A model generated the notes under the pieces. The model was not told the DNA's origin. It ran no database searches and saw only the letters and a program-made list of their open reading frames with translations. Source: an uncultured Sphingorhabdus sp. (GTDB lineage: Bacteria > Pseudomonadota > Alphaproteobacteria > Sphingomonadales > Sphingomonadaceae). From it: a stretch of DNA of 64,000 nt. Of this stretch, positions 9,023-16,154 are shown one piece after another. The translations under genes and the position numbers were made by a program. Numbering within the stretch: the first letter of the stretch is position 1; each line of letters starts with the position of its first letter. The DNA is taken from the NCBI GenBank assembly GCA_947501885.1, contig CANMXN010000001.1, forward strand, positions 558,001 to 622,000. Reading direction: 5' to 3'.

Positions 9023-10987
9023 TTACGCTAGGGAATCAATTATTTTTGGTGTTATTTTATCAGCGGTTAGTCCAAAATGGTCGAATAAATCTGCTATTGG
9101 TGCTGATGCCCCAAAACTATCAATGCCAAAACGCAAACCTTTGCGTCCTGTATAACGTTCCCAGCCAATCGTTGTTCCTGCTTCGATGGATACAATCAAA
9201 GCATCATCAGCTAATATATCATTTTGATAATCATCGTCTTGCGCATCAAACAACTCGGTTGATGGCATAGAAATAACGTCAACACCAATATCTCTCTGCT
9301 CAAGCGCATTCGCAACATCAAGCGCGATAGAAACTTCACTACCTGTCGCAAGTATCACGACTTTGCGATCTGCTTTAGCAGCTTGGAAACGATAGGCCCC
9401 TCTTGCACAATGATTTTCTGATACATCGCTACGTAAAGTCGGCAAACCTTGTCTTGTAAGTGAAATCACCGATGGTGTATCTTCACTGGCCAAAGCAAGA
9501 GCCCAACATTCGGCCGTTTCAATAGCATCCGCAGGGCGGAACACATTAAGGTTGGGCATAACGCGAAGGCTTTGCAGATGCTCAATAGGTTGGTGCGTCG
9601 GGCCATCTTCACCCAGACCAATACTATCATGCGTCATCACATAGATAACGCGCTGACGCTGTAATGCTGACAGACGAATGGCAGCACGGCAATAATCCGC
9701 AAACACCAAAAATGTTCCTGAATAAGGAATGATACCGCCATGCAGGGCCATACCATTCATGGCTGCCGCCATACCAAATTCTCTAATACCATAATTGATA
9801 TAACGGCCATTATATGTTTCGCTAGTAAGCGGCTTTGTTGAAGGAGTTTTTGTATTGTTAGATCCTGTTAAATCTGCACTGCCGCCAATCATTTGTGGTA
9901 TTGCTTTAGTAAACACTTCCAGAGCCATTTCAGACGCTTTTCGTGTCGCTACTTTGGGTTTTTCTTGCGCTAATTTTTCAAGATAGGGCTGTAATGTTTC
10001 TGGTTCATTATACTGGGCTTCTAATGATTTCAAAATAGCATCTTTTTTGATATTACTGTTGAATAATGTTTTCCATTTCGCATGCAGTTTTTTACCGCTT
10101 TTACCAAAGTCAAGCCATGCTTGTTTAATGTCATTGGGAATAACGAAAGGCTCATGCTCCCAACCCAATTCTCTGCGGGTTGCTTTTACCTCATCATCAC
10201 CAAGTGCCGCTCCATGAACGCCAGAGGTCCCTTGTTTGTTAGGGGCGCCAAAACCAATGACCGTTTTACACGCTATTAAGCTAGGCCTAGGGTCATTATT
10301 GGCTTCTTCAAGTGCGCGGCGAATATCAGCAAAATCATGGCCATCACAGCTCACCACATGCCAGCCCGTTGCAACATAACGTGCCTTTACATCCTCACTC
10401 GTAGATAGGTCCGTTGGACCATCAATCGTAATGCGATTATCATCCCAAAGCACATTTAGACGGCCAAGCTTTAAATGACCAGCCAAACCAATGGCTTCGT
10501 GATTAATACCTTCCATGAGACACCCATCGCCAGCAACCACCCACGTTTTATGATTTATAACATCATTACCATGTACTTTGCTCAAATGACGTTCCGCAAT
10601 GGCCATACCAACAGCGGTTGCAAGACCCTGCCCTAGCGGGCCCGTTGTCGTTTCGATACCTTCAAGTTCAAAATTTTCTGGATGGCCTGCACAAGGGCTG
10701 TGCAATTTCCGAAAATTCTTAATATCCTCAATTGTAGGATGCGCATAACCCGTCAAATGCAGTAAAGCATAAGCTAGCATAGACCCATGACCAGCGGAAA
10801 GCACAAATCTATCACGATCCAGCCATTTGGGCGCGTCAGGGTCAAATTTCATGAAATCTTTAAATAATATGGTTGCAACATCGGCCATACCCATAGGCAT
10901 ACCTGGATGCCCTGAATTTGCGGCTTGCACCGCATCCATAGACAAAGCCCTAATAGCATTCGCCATTTGCCGTTCACTGACTTTCAT
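9023..10987 (-). CDS. tkt: transketolase
   Basis: Thiamine-diphosphate enzyme moving two-carbon ketol units between sugar phosphates in the pentose-phosphate pathway. Of 654 residues, the N-terminal domain shows ANSGHPGMPMGMAD and the ThDP motif VVAGDGCLMEGINHEAIGLAGHL (GDG...N form). The middle Pyr domain has YGIREFGMAAAMNGMALHGG and THDSIGLGEDGPTHQPIEHL. The C-terminal domain begins near residue 530 (VVILATGSEVSIAL). AGGGG precedes the ATG at 10987. It heads the minus-strand tkt-gap-pgk block and is divergent from the zapA operon. Confidence 0.97.
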   Translation of the reverse strand: MKVSERQMANAIRALSMDAVQAANSGHPGMPMGMADVATILFKDFMKFDPDAPKWLDRDRFVLSAGHGSMLAYALLHLTGYAHPTIEDIKNFRKLHSPCAGHPENFELEGIETTTGPLGQGLATAVGMAIAERHLSKVHGNDVINHKTWVVAGDGCLMEGINHEAIGLAGHLKLGRLNVLWDDNRITIDGPTDLSTSEDVKARYVATGWHVVSCDGHDFADIRRALEEANNDPRPSLIACKTVIGFGAPNKQGTSGVHGAALGDDEVKATRRELGWEHEPFVIPNDIKQAWLDFGKSGKKLHAKWKTLFNSNIKKDAILKSLEAQYNEPETLQPYLEKLAQEKPKVATRKASEMALEVFTKAIPQMIGGSADLTGSNNTKTPSTKPLTSETYNGRYINYGIREFGMAAAMNGMALHGGIIPYSGTFLVFADYCRAAIRLSALQRQRVIYVMTHDSIGLGEDGPTHQPIEHLQSLRVMPNLNVFRPADAIETAECWALALASEDTPSVISLTRQGLPTLRSDVSENHCARGAYRFQAAKADRKVVILATGSEVSIALDVANALEQRDIGVDVISMPSTELFDAQDDDYQNDILADDALIVSIEAGTTIGWERYTGRKGLRFGIDSFGASAPIADLFDHFGLTADKITPKIIDSLA

Positions 10988-11268
10988 GAAAAACCCCTAA
11001 TAATCTATATCTATGCAGCAATATAATGCTAATTTTTTAGCCCTTAAATACTGCGCAACTAAAACCGTATCTTACCATAAACTAACATATATTATCAGCA
11101 TTATGATTCGTAAATTCGCCTCTCCTTGCGGAGCTAATACCATAGCGTCAAGCCTCTGCTAAAGATTTTTATGGGATAAAACTATAATAAAACAGAGACA
11201 CTCCAATTTAATCCTTGTTTTACCTCTCAGTTTTTTTCTGATATGAGAAATCTAAAGGGAATAAAAAT

Positions 11269-11499
11269 ATGAGTGACGAACGATTAATAATGGCCATTGG
11301 AAGATTAGAGCGAGCTTTATCACGCGCTGAAACATCTGGTGATCAACTTATAACTAAGATTCAATCTACTAACAACAGCATGAATAGCGACACAGCTGCC
11401 TATCAAAAACTTAAGCAAGAGCATAAAGAACTCAAACAACAAGCAAGTGCATCATTAGCGGCAATCAACAATATATTAGAACAAAAGGTAGATTCATAA
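11269..11499 (+). CDS. small coiled-coil protein upstream of zapA
   Basis: A 76-residue acidic/polar protein with no signal peptide or membrane segment. It is predicted mostly helical, with heptad-like spacing of Leu/Ile/Ala (AYQKLKQEHKELKQQA...LAAINNILEQK), so a coiled coil is likely. Its stop TAA shares a base with the zapA start (TAATG), giving tight coupling to a cell-division gene. I recognise no named family. By position and shape it could be a partner of ZapA or a Z-ring accessory factor analogous to ZapB, but that is inference only. Confidence 0.75.
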   Translation: MSDERLIMAIGRLERALSRAETSGDQLITKIQSTNNSMNSDTAAYQKLKQEHKELKQQASASLAAINNILEQKVDS

Positions 11500-11846
11500 T
11501 GGCGGAAGTTAGGCTGAATATTGCCAATCGAGAGTATATAGTGACCTGCAGAGATGGAGAGGAACAACGTCTGTTACAGCTTGGCGAAATGGTTGATCAA
11601 AAAGCTCAAGAAGCAGGCGGAAACGCGGCTGGGTTAAACGAGAGCCGTTTGCTCTTATTCGCAGCCTTATTACTCGCCGATGAAGCAAGCTCTGCAACAG
11701 AGAAAACCAGCAAATCTGAGACATCAAAACAAGAAAGTTACACTGACAACAATGATATTGAGATAGATAAAGCTGCTACCACTATTGAAAAACTGGCTGA
11801 TCGCGTAGAAAGTTTTGCACAAAGCCTTGAGCAATATCAAAACTAA
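11499..11846 (+). CDS. zapA: cell division protein ZapA
   Basis: FtsZ-associated protein that bundles FtsZ protofilaments at midcell. The N-terminal globular domain (about 1-45) has VRLNIANREYIVTCRDGEEQRLLQLG, typical of ZapA, followed by a long helix (NESRLLLFAALLLADEA) used for dimerisation and tetramerisation. The acidic, Ser/Thr/Asp-rich stretch near residues 68-90 is probably a flexible linker before a final helix. At 115 residues it is normal for alphaproteobacteria. The downstream 6S RNA and 5-formyl-THF cyclo-ligase reproduce the classical zapA-ssrS-fau neighbourhood. Confidence 0.9.
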   Translation: MAEVRLNIANREYIVTCRDGEEQRLLQLGEMVDQKAQEAGGNAAGLNESRLLLFAALLLADEASSATEKTSKSETSKQESYTDNNDIEIDKAATTIEKLADRVESFAQSLEQYQN

Positions 11847-11857
11847 CCCTACATAAG

Positions 11858-12028
11858 TTCTGCGTCGATACTGCATGGCACGAACTGCTACGAATATCCC
11901 TGAGGCGATGTAATCCAAAAGGGAGCTGTCCCTAGTTGGGCCCTGGCCTGGCATATATGGCACCCACCTGACGTATTTGGCGTCAGAGGATTTTCCGGAA
12001 ACCGACCTATTGTGGTTTCGGCGCACCC
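11858..12028 (+). ncRNA. ssrS: 6S RNA
   Basis: The gap between zapA and fau is the conserved location of 6S RNA, which mimics an open promoter and sequesters sigma-70 RNA polymerase in stationary phase. The sequence can fold into a closed rod: TGCGTCG at 11861-11867 pairs with CGGCGCA at 12019-12025 (seven pairs including one G-U). Internal helices and an unpaired central bubble are plausible, with a CTGACG...CGTCAG hairpin in the 3' half. No convincing protein is encoded there. The exact ends are estimated to within about 5 bases, and no covariance-model search was run. Confidence 0.82.
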
Positions 12029-12055
12029 TATTTTTACAATTTCGAATGGAATAAT

Positions 12056-12616
12056 ATGCCTATAAAACAGAGCTTAAGGGCCGAATATAGAGCCAAGCGC
12101 TCTACGCTTGTTTCGCAAACCAATCCGGCCATATTATCGCTCTCTTTCTCAGCATTAACAACGCCATTTCGTTCCATCTTAGAAACTGCTTCATGCCTTG
12201 CCATATATGCTCCAATCGGCAGCGAAGCTAATCCTCTAAAATTAGCTGAAAAAGCACGTGAAATGGGTATTAAACTATGCCTGCCACATGTTCAGAATAA
12301 AATAAGCCCAATGCAATTTATTGAATGGAAGCAAGATGATATACTGGTTGAAGGACCATTAGGTATCAAACAAGCTTCGCTTGATAATGCGCCCTGCACA
12401 CCCGATGTTATATTAGCGCCTATGGTGGCTTTTGATCGTGATATGACACGCCTCGGCCAAGGTGCTGGCCATTATGATCGTGCGCTTAGCCTATTGGAAG
12501 ACGCAATTATCATTGGTATTGCTTGGTCCGTTCAAGAGGCTGATAGACTACCCAAAGACCCATGGGATATCCCAATGGATGCCATTTTAACCGAGAAAGA
12601 ATGGATTACATTATGA
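12056..12616 (+). CDS. fau: 5-formyltetrahydrofolate cyclo-ligase
   Basis: ATP-dependent conversion of 5-formyl-THF to 5,10-methenyl-THF (YgfA/MTHFS family). The 186-residue protein shows the N-terminal substrate region (QSLRAEYRAKR), LAIYAPIGSEANPLKL near residue 50, and the diagnostic PMVAFDRDMTRLGQGAGHYDRAL (about 122-144), which holds the ATP-binding loop. The C-terminal GIAWSVQEADRLPKDPWDIPMDAILTE is also typical. It lies about 28 bases after the 6S RNA, so the two may share a primary transcript that is processed. Its stop overlaps the next gene as ATGA. Confidence 0.92.
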   Translation: MPIKQSLRAEYRAKRSTLVSQTNPAILSLSFSALTTPFRSILETASCLAIYAPIGSEANPLKLAEKAREMGIKLCLPHVQNKISPMQFIEWKQDDILVEGPLGIKQASLDNAPCTPDVILAPMVAFDRDMTRLGQGAGHYDRALSLLEDAIIIGIAWSVQEADRLPKDPWDIPMDAILTEKEWITL

Positions 12617-12834
12617 CCCCTACATGGCGTAAACCAGTCGGTATATTATTGATGTTACTATATATTTTAATATGGGTTGTGATTATTGCTAGCCTATCTC
12701 CTTGGATAGAAGGACTGCATATTGTGGTGCAAACATTATTCTATGTTTTCTGCGGTATCATCTGGATATTCCCACTTAAACCAGCCTTATTCTGGATGGA
12801 GCATGGAAAATGGCCATCGAAACAAGGTAAATAA
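12613..12834 (+). CDS. DUF2842 family small membrane protein
   Basis: A 73-residue protein with two transmembrane segments (VGILLMLLYILIWVVIIASL and IVVQTLFYVFCGIIWIFPL) and a short C-terminal tail ending in MEHGKWPSKQGK. The start MTPTWRKPVGIL and the WIFPLKPxLFWME pattern match the DUF2842 family common in sphingomonads, whose function is unknown. The ORF track begins at 12562, but the ATG at 12613 overlaps the fau TGA as ATGA and gives the family N-terminus, so I use it. Confidence 0.85.
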   Translation: MTPTWRKPVGILLMLLYILIWVVIIASLSPWIEGLHIVVQTLFYVFCGIIWIFPLKPALFWMEHGKWPSKQGK

Positions 12835-12877
12835 TATAAAATTCTGTCGCAAAAAAATGACATAATGTCGAAACAAA

Positions 12878-12913
12878 ATCATCTTTTGTCGCATTATCAT
12901 CTTTTGTCGCATT
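12878..12913. repeat. perfect 18-bp tandem duplication
   Basis: Two adjacent exact copies of ATCATCTTTTGTCGCATT (12878-12895 and 12896-12913). Partial matches to the TGTCG core occur just upstream (near 12845 and 12866). The repeat lies in noncoding DNA between the DUF2842 gene and the tRNA-Asp terminator. No function is assigned. Confidence 0.8.
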
Positions 12914-12979
12914 TAAGCGCACTAACTCCAAATTATATATCTTTATACTATGTTGAATCGCATTCAATCAATTCATCAT

Positions 12980-13004
12980 AAAAAAAGCCCGATAAATTAT
13001 CGAG
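12980..13004 (-). terminator. Rho-independent terminator after tRNA-Asp
   Basis: On the minus strand the sequence reads CTCGATAATTTATCGGG followed by CTTTTTTT. This is a seven-pair stem with a three-base loop and a run of T, about 40 bases downstream of the tRNA 3' end. A second inverted repeat, CGCCATTT...AAATGGCG (13023-13046), overlaps the tRNA 3' end and may help 3' processing. Confidence 0.75.
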
Positions 13005-13040
13005 CTATCATTCACTATGAACCGCCATTTCAAGAGAAAA

Positions 13041-13117
<77 letters not shown>

Positions 13118-13427
13118 TTAATGCGGTGAGTGGGCAATTAATGAAGGTAATAGATTCTGTCAACCAACAGTTTCAAAAACAGTGAAATATATTCCATTAT
13201 TAATGCTACCCTGCACATTCAGTCTTTAATATTTCATAGTCATTTATGATTTATTAACCTCATATCCAACATTCTAAGAAACATGAGTTTACATCTATAG
13301 AGATATTATTTCCTTAACATTAACAATTCAATCTTCAAAAAACCACTATAAAACATTACGTTAAGGTAAACTTGTTTTAACAGCTAAATTAAGAATTTAT
13401 TGACCTTATTCTGTCATAAAACAGAGT
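13118..13427. promoter_or_regulatory. AT-rich divergent promoter region (tRNA-Asp / DUF11 locus)
   Basis: About 310 bases without a gene between tRNA-Asp (minus) and the first DUF11-locus gene (plus). The part nearest 13428 is very AT-rich, with several TTAAC elements (for example TTAACATTAAC near 13315 and GTTTTAAC near 13375). It must contain the promoters for both sides. I could not fix a -35/-10 pair or a bona fide CtrA box (TTAA-N7-TTAA). Confidence 0.4.
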
Positions 13428-14465
13428 ATGAAAAACTATGAAAACATTAACAATACCATAAACTATTCTCCATCACTGCACAAAACTATGCAAAAATTAT
13501 CTGCTGCTTTGCTATTTGGCAGTGCATGCACCGCTTTATCAGTAGCACAAGCACAAGCCGCAGGCACTGTTGCAGGAACTGATATTTCAAACACAGCAGA
13601 AGCCAGTTTTCAAGTCCCTGGTGGTTCGACTGTAACCATACCATCCAATACAGTCGTTATTACAGTTGATGAACTTCTTGATGTTACTGTTACGAGCAGC
13701 GATCCAGGTGATATTTCAACTTCTCCTGGTGCAACTGATCAAGTTTTGACATTTCAAATAACCAATACAGGTAACGGTCAAGAAGCATTTCGTTTAACTG
13801 CAGACACTGCTGTGGGTGGTGATGACTTTGATCCGACCTTACAACAGATAGTAATCGATAGTGATGGTAACGGTTTATATGATCCAGGTATTGATACCGT
13901 TTATGTAGCAGGAAGCAATGACCCAGACTTAGCTCCAGATGAAAGCATAAGCATATTTGTTATTACTACTATTCCAGCAGACCGTGTTGATACTGATCGC
14001 GCAGAAGTTTCTCTACTTGCAGAAGCCAATACTGGGACAGGCGCACCTGGCACATCATTCGATGGCTTAGGACAAGGCGGCGGTGATGCTGTTGTCGGCA
14101 CTACTGGAGCCGATGATGATGACAGTGGTTTCCTTGCCGTTCAACAAGCATTAGTAACATTGGTAAAATCAGCAACCGTGCTTGATCCTTTTGGCGGCGA
14201 CCAAGCTGTACCTGGTTCAACAATCACTTATAATTTGGTTGCAACTATTTCAGGTTCAGGCGTTTTAAACAATGTCATCATTTCCGATCCTATACCAACC
14301 TCCACGGTATATATTCCCGCCAGTATAACATTAGAAACAGCAGCATTAACCGATGCTACTGATGCCGATGCTGGCGAATTTGACGGTACAAATATCAACG
14401 TATCTTTAGGCAATGTTCCCGCTGGCGAAACCCGCACAGTAACTTTTGAGGTGACAATAGAATGA
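13428..14465 (+). CDS. exported DUF11-type surface protein (first gene of the locus)
   Basis: A 345-residue exported protein with no known enzyme signature. Its signal peptide (KLSAALLFGSACTALSVAQAQA) is followed by the motif GTDISNTAEASFQVPGG...SNTVVITVD, shared with two downstream genes. A central Asp-rich beta region includes DSDGNGLYDPGID, a calcium-loop-like motif. A C-terminal DUF11-like Ig domain (about 245-345) begins LVTLVKSATVLDPFGG. The start may be 13428 or the ATG at 13488 (MQKLSAALL); the latter puts the signal peptide directly at the N-terminus. No strong ribosome-binding site supports either. The stop overlaps the next gene as ATGA. Confidence 0.8.
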   Translation: MKNYENINNTINYSPSLHKTMQKLSAALLFGSACTALSVAQAQAAGTVAGTDISNTAEASFQVPGGSTVTIPSNTVVITVDELLDVTVTSSDPGDISTSPGATDQVLTFQITNTGNGQEAFRLTADTAVGGDDFDPTLQQIVIDSDGNGLYDPGIDTVYVAGSNDPDLAPDESISIFVITTIPADRVDTDRAEVSLLAEANTGTGAPGTSFDGLGQGGGDAVVGTTGADDDDSGFLAVQQALVTLVKSATVLDPFGGDQAVPGSTITYNLVATISGSGVLNNVIISDPIPTSTVYIPASITLETAALTDATDADAGEFDGTNINVSLGNVPAGETRTVTFEVTIE

Positions 14466-14938
14466 TCACATATATTCCAAAAGCCATCATTATGATGGCC
14501 GCAACTTGCATGACGGGAACGGCTTATGCGGCCACACCCTTACAATTATCAAGCGATGTTTATGTAGAACGCGCAGAAACATCAGCCGATGGGGCAACCA
14601 AATTAATTTTGGAAAAACCCACCACCGTATTACCAGGCGATAACCTAGTATTTGTAGTGAAATATACAAATGCAAGCAATGAGCCTGCATCAAATTTAAT
14701 GGTAACCAATCCCCTTCCCAAGCCCGTGCAATTCAACGGGACCGCTGATGGTAACGAACAAGTGTCCGTCGATGGAGGAAAGACTTGGGGATCATTAAAT
14801 ACATTGCTCGTACAAGAAGCAGACGGTACCAGCCGATCCGCTCAGATGAGCGATGTTACGCATATCCGTTGGGAATTAAGCCAAACATTGGCTGCTGGAT
14901 CTTCGGGTAAATTAATTTTTCGTGGCATCGTCAGATAA
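14462..14938 (+). CDS. small exported single-DUF11-domain protein
   Basis: A 158-residue protein with a signal peptide (IIMMAATCMTGTAYA, cleavage near ATP) and one DUF11-like domain. It contains LEKPTTVLPGDNLVFVVKYTNASNEPASNLMVTNPLP, the usual sequence of a conserved Gly-Asp turn, a V-x-Y-x-N strand and an N-P-L-P end. It is coupled to the preceding gene by an ATGA overlap, so both are made together, and a hairpin follows at 14942. It may be a minor subunit or periplasmic partner of the larger DUF11 proteins; this is inferred from position only. Confidence 0.78.
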   Translation: MITYIPKAIIMMAATCMTGTAYAATPLQLSSDVYVERAETSADGATKLILEKPTTVLPGDNLVFVVKYTNASNEPASNLMVTNPLPKPVQFNGTADGNEQVSVDGGKTWGSLNTLLVQEADGTSRSAQMSDVTHIRWELSQTLAAGSSGKLIFRGIVR

Positions 14939-14941
14939 CAC

Positions 14942-14976
14942 AACCGTGAATTTCGCCACGGTTTTTTCTGGCGAAA
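14942..14976 (+). terminator. intrinsic terminator with a competing alternative hairpin
   Basis: AACCGTG (14942-14948) pairs with CACGGTT (14957-14963), followed by TTTT, a short Rho-independent terminator. The loop plus right arm, TTTCGCCA (14951-14958), is also exactly complementary to TGGCGAAA (14969-14976), so a second hairpin can form that excludes the first. The pair could act as an attenuator between the first two and the last two genes of the DUF11 locus. Confidence 0.6.
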
Positions 14977-15001
14977 AAATTGGACTATAAGGAAGAAAGC
15001 A

Positions 15002-16102
15002 ATGACTAGTAAGCTAAAACTTCTTGTTGGGGCAAGCGCTTTAACTTGCAGCATTATTGGCGGTACCAGTGCCGCTCATGCTGCAGGGACTGATGCTGGC
15101 GTCGACATTAATAATACAGTAACCGTAGATTTCCAAGTTGGTGGCGTGGGGCAAACACAGCAATCAGCAAGTGATACATTCCAAGTTGACCGCGTGATAC
15201 GCTTTACTCTCGTTGAAGATACAACAGGGTCACGCGGAGGTGACTCATCTGCTTCACCAAATGAAGATGATGTTGTCACATTCTTCACACTAACAAATAC
15301 ATCAAATGAAGCCGCTGATTTCGATCTATCAGCAACTGAAACTGCAGATGCTAACAATATTCTTGATGGCACTGGCCTGTTGGTATTTGTTGAAAGCGGT
15401 GCAACACCAGGCTACCAAGCGGCTGAAGACACAGCAACTTTCGTTGATGAATTAGCAGCAGACGATAGCGTCACAATATATGTATTGGGTGACATCGCAG
15501 CAACAGCAGCCAACGGACAGAATGCTGATGTTACTCTAACAGCCACAGCCCATGTCGCAGGCGCTGCTGGTCTTGGTGATCAATATTCAACAAGCGGTAC
15601 GGGCGATGCATTAATATCAGATGATACAGATGTTAACACGGCTGGCGTTGAGACTATCTTTGGCGATACAGGCCGTGACGGCGTTGAATTAGCTGTCGAT
15701 GGTTATGTCATAGAATCTGCTGTATTATCTGTATTTAAAAGCAGCAGCGTAATCAGCGATCCTTTCAGTTCAGCTAATCCTAAAGCTGTTCCTGGCGCTA
15801 TTGTTGAATATTGTATCTCAGTTGCTAATGCTTCAGGAGCAGCTCTAGCCGAAAGCATTTCCCTAGCCGATAATATTGGCGGAATTGCTGGTATTACGTT
15901 TGAGCCAGGTACAATTTTCGTTGATGCAACAGTTGCTAATGCAGGCACGGCTACACAAACCTGTTCAGGTGGTACAGCTGTAACCGATGCAACGGGCGAT
16001 GATGCAGGCGAATTTGCGGGTGGCATCGTAAGTGGTGATCTCTCAAATATTGCTGGAGGCACAACCCTTGGTTTGCGTTTCCGTGTAGAAATTAACCCAT
16101 AA
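15002..16102 (+). CDS. exported DUF11-type surface protein (paralogue of the first gene)
   Basis: A 366-residue exported protein with a signal peptide (KLLVGASALTCSIIGGTSAAHA), then GVDINNTVTVDFQVGG, which parallels the N-terminus of the 13428 gene. The C-terminal halves also align by eye: SVFKSSSVISDPF versus TLVKSATVLDPF, and TDATGDDAGEFAGG versus TDATDADAGEFDGT. These are therefore diverged tandem paralogues. It is acidic, Thr/Ala/Asp-rich and has only scattered Cys. AAGGAAG precedes the ATG at 15002. Its length and abundance-type composition suggest a structural surface or matrix protein; no catalytic motif is present. Confidence 0.8.
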   Translation: MTSKLKLLVGASALTCSIIGGTSAAHAAGTDAGVDINNTVTVDFQVGGVGQTQQSASDTFQVDRVIRFTLVEDTTGSRGGDSSASPNEDDVVTFFTLTNTSNEAADFDLSATETADANNILDGTGLLVFVESGATPGYQAAEDTATFVDELAADDSVTIYVLGDIAATAANGQNADVTLTATAHVAGAAGLGDQYSTSGTGDALISDDTDVNTAGVETIFGDTGRDGVELAVDGYVIESAVLSVFKSSSVISDPFSSANPKAVPGAIVEYCISVANASGAALAESISLADNIGGIAGITFEPGTIFVDATVANAGTATQTCSGGTAVTDATGDDAGEFAGGIVSGDLSNIAGGTTLGLRFRVEINP

Positions 16103-16112
16103 AAAATAAATA

Positions 16113-16148
16113 GGCGGCGAATGAGGGGTTTCCTTATCGCCGCCATTT
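16113..16148 (+). terminator. long GC-rich hairpin before the large DUF11/barrel gene
   Basis: GGCGGCGA (16113-16120) pairs perfectly with TCGCCGCC (16137-16144), and the inner TGAGG/CCTTA pairs further. ATTTT follows, a weak U-tract, ending just 7 bases before the next ATG at 16155. It may be a partial terminator that lowers expression of the following gene, or a structure protecting the upstream mRNA end. Confidence 0.55.
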
Positions 16149-16154
16149 TACATT

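Noticed and set aside
11724-12026. 100-residue minus-strand ORF over the zapA-fau gap
   Set aside because: Antisense to the 6S RNA, which explains the structure of that stretch better; no ribosome-binding site or family.
12776-12967. 63-residue minus-strand ORF with a NATKDD repeat
   Set aside because: The repeated residues come only from translating the 18-bp tandem repeat; it also overlaps the DUF2842 gene.
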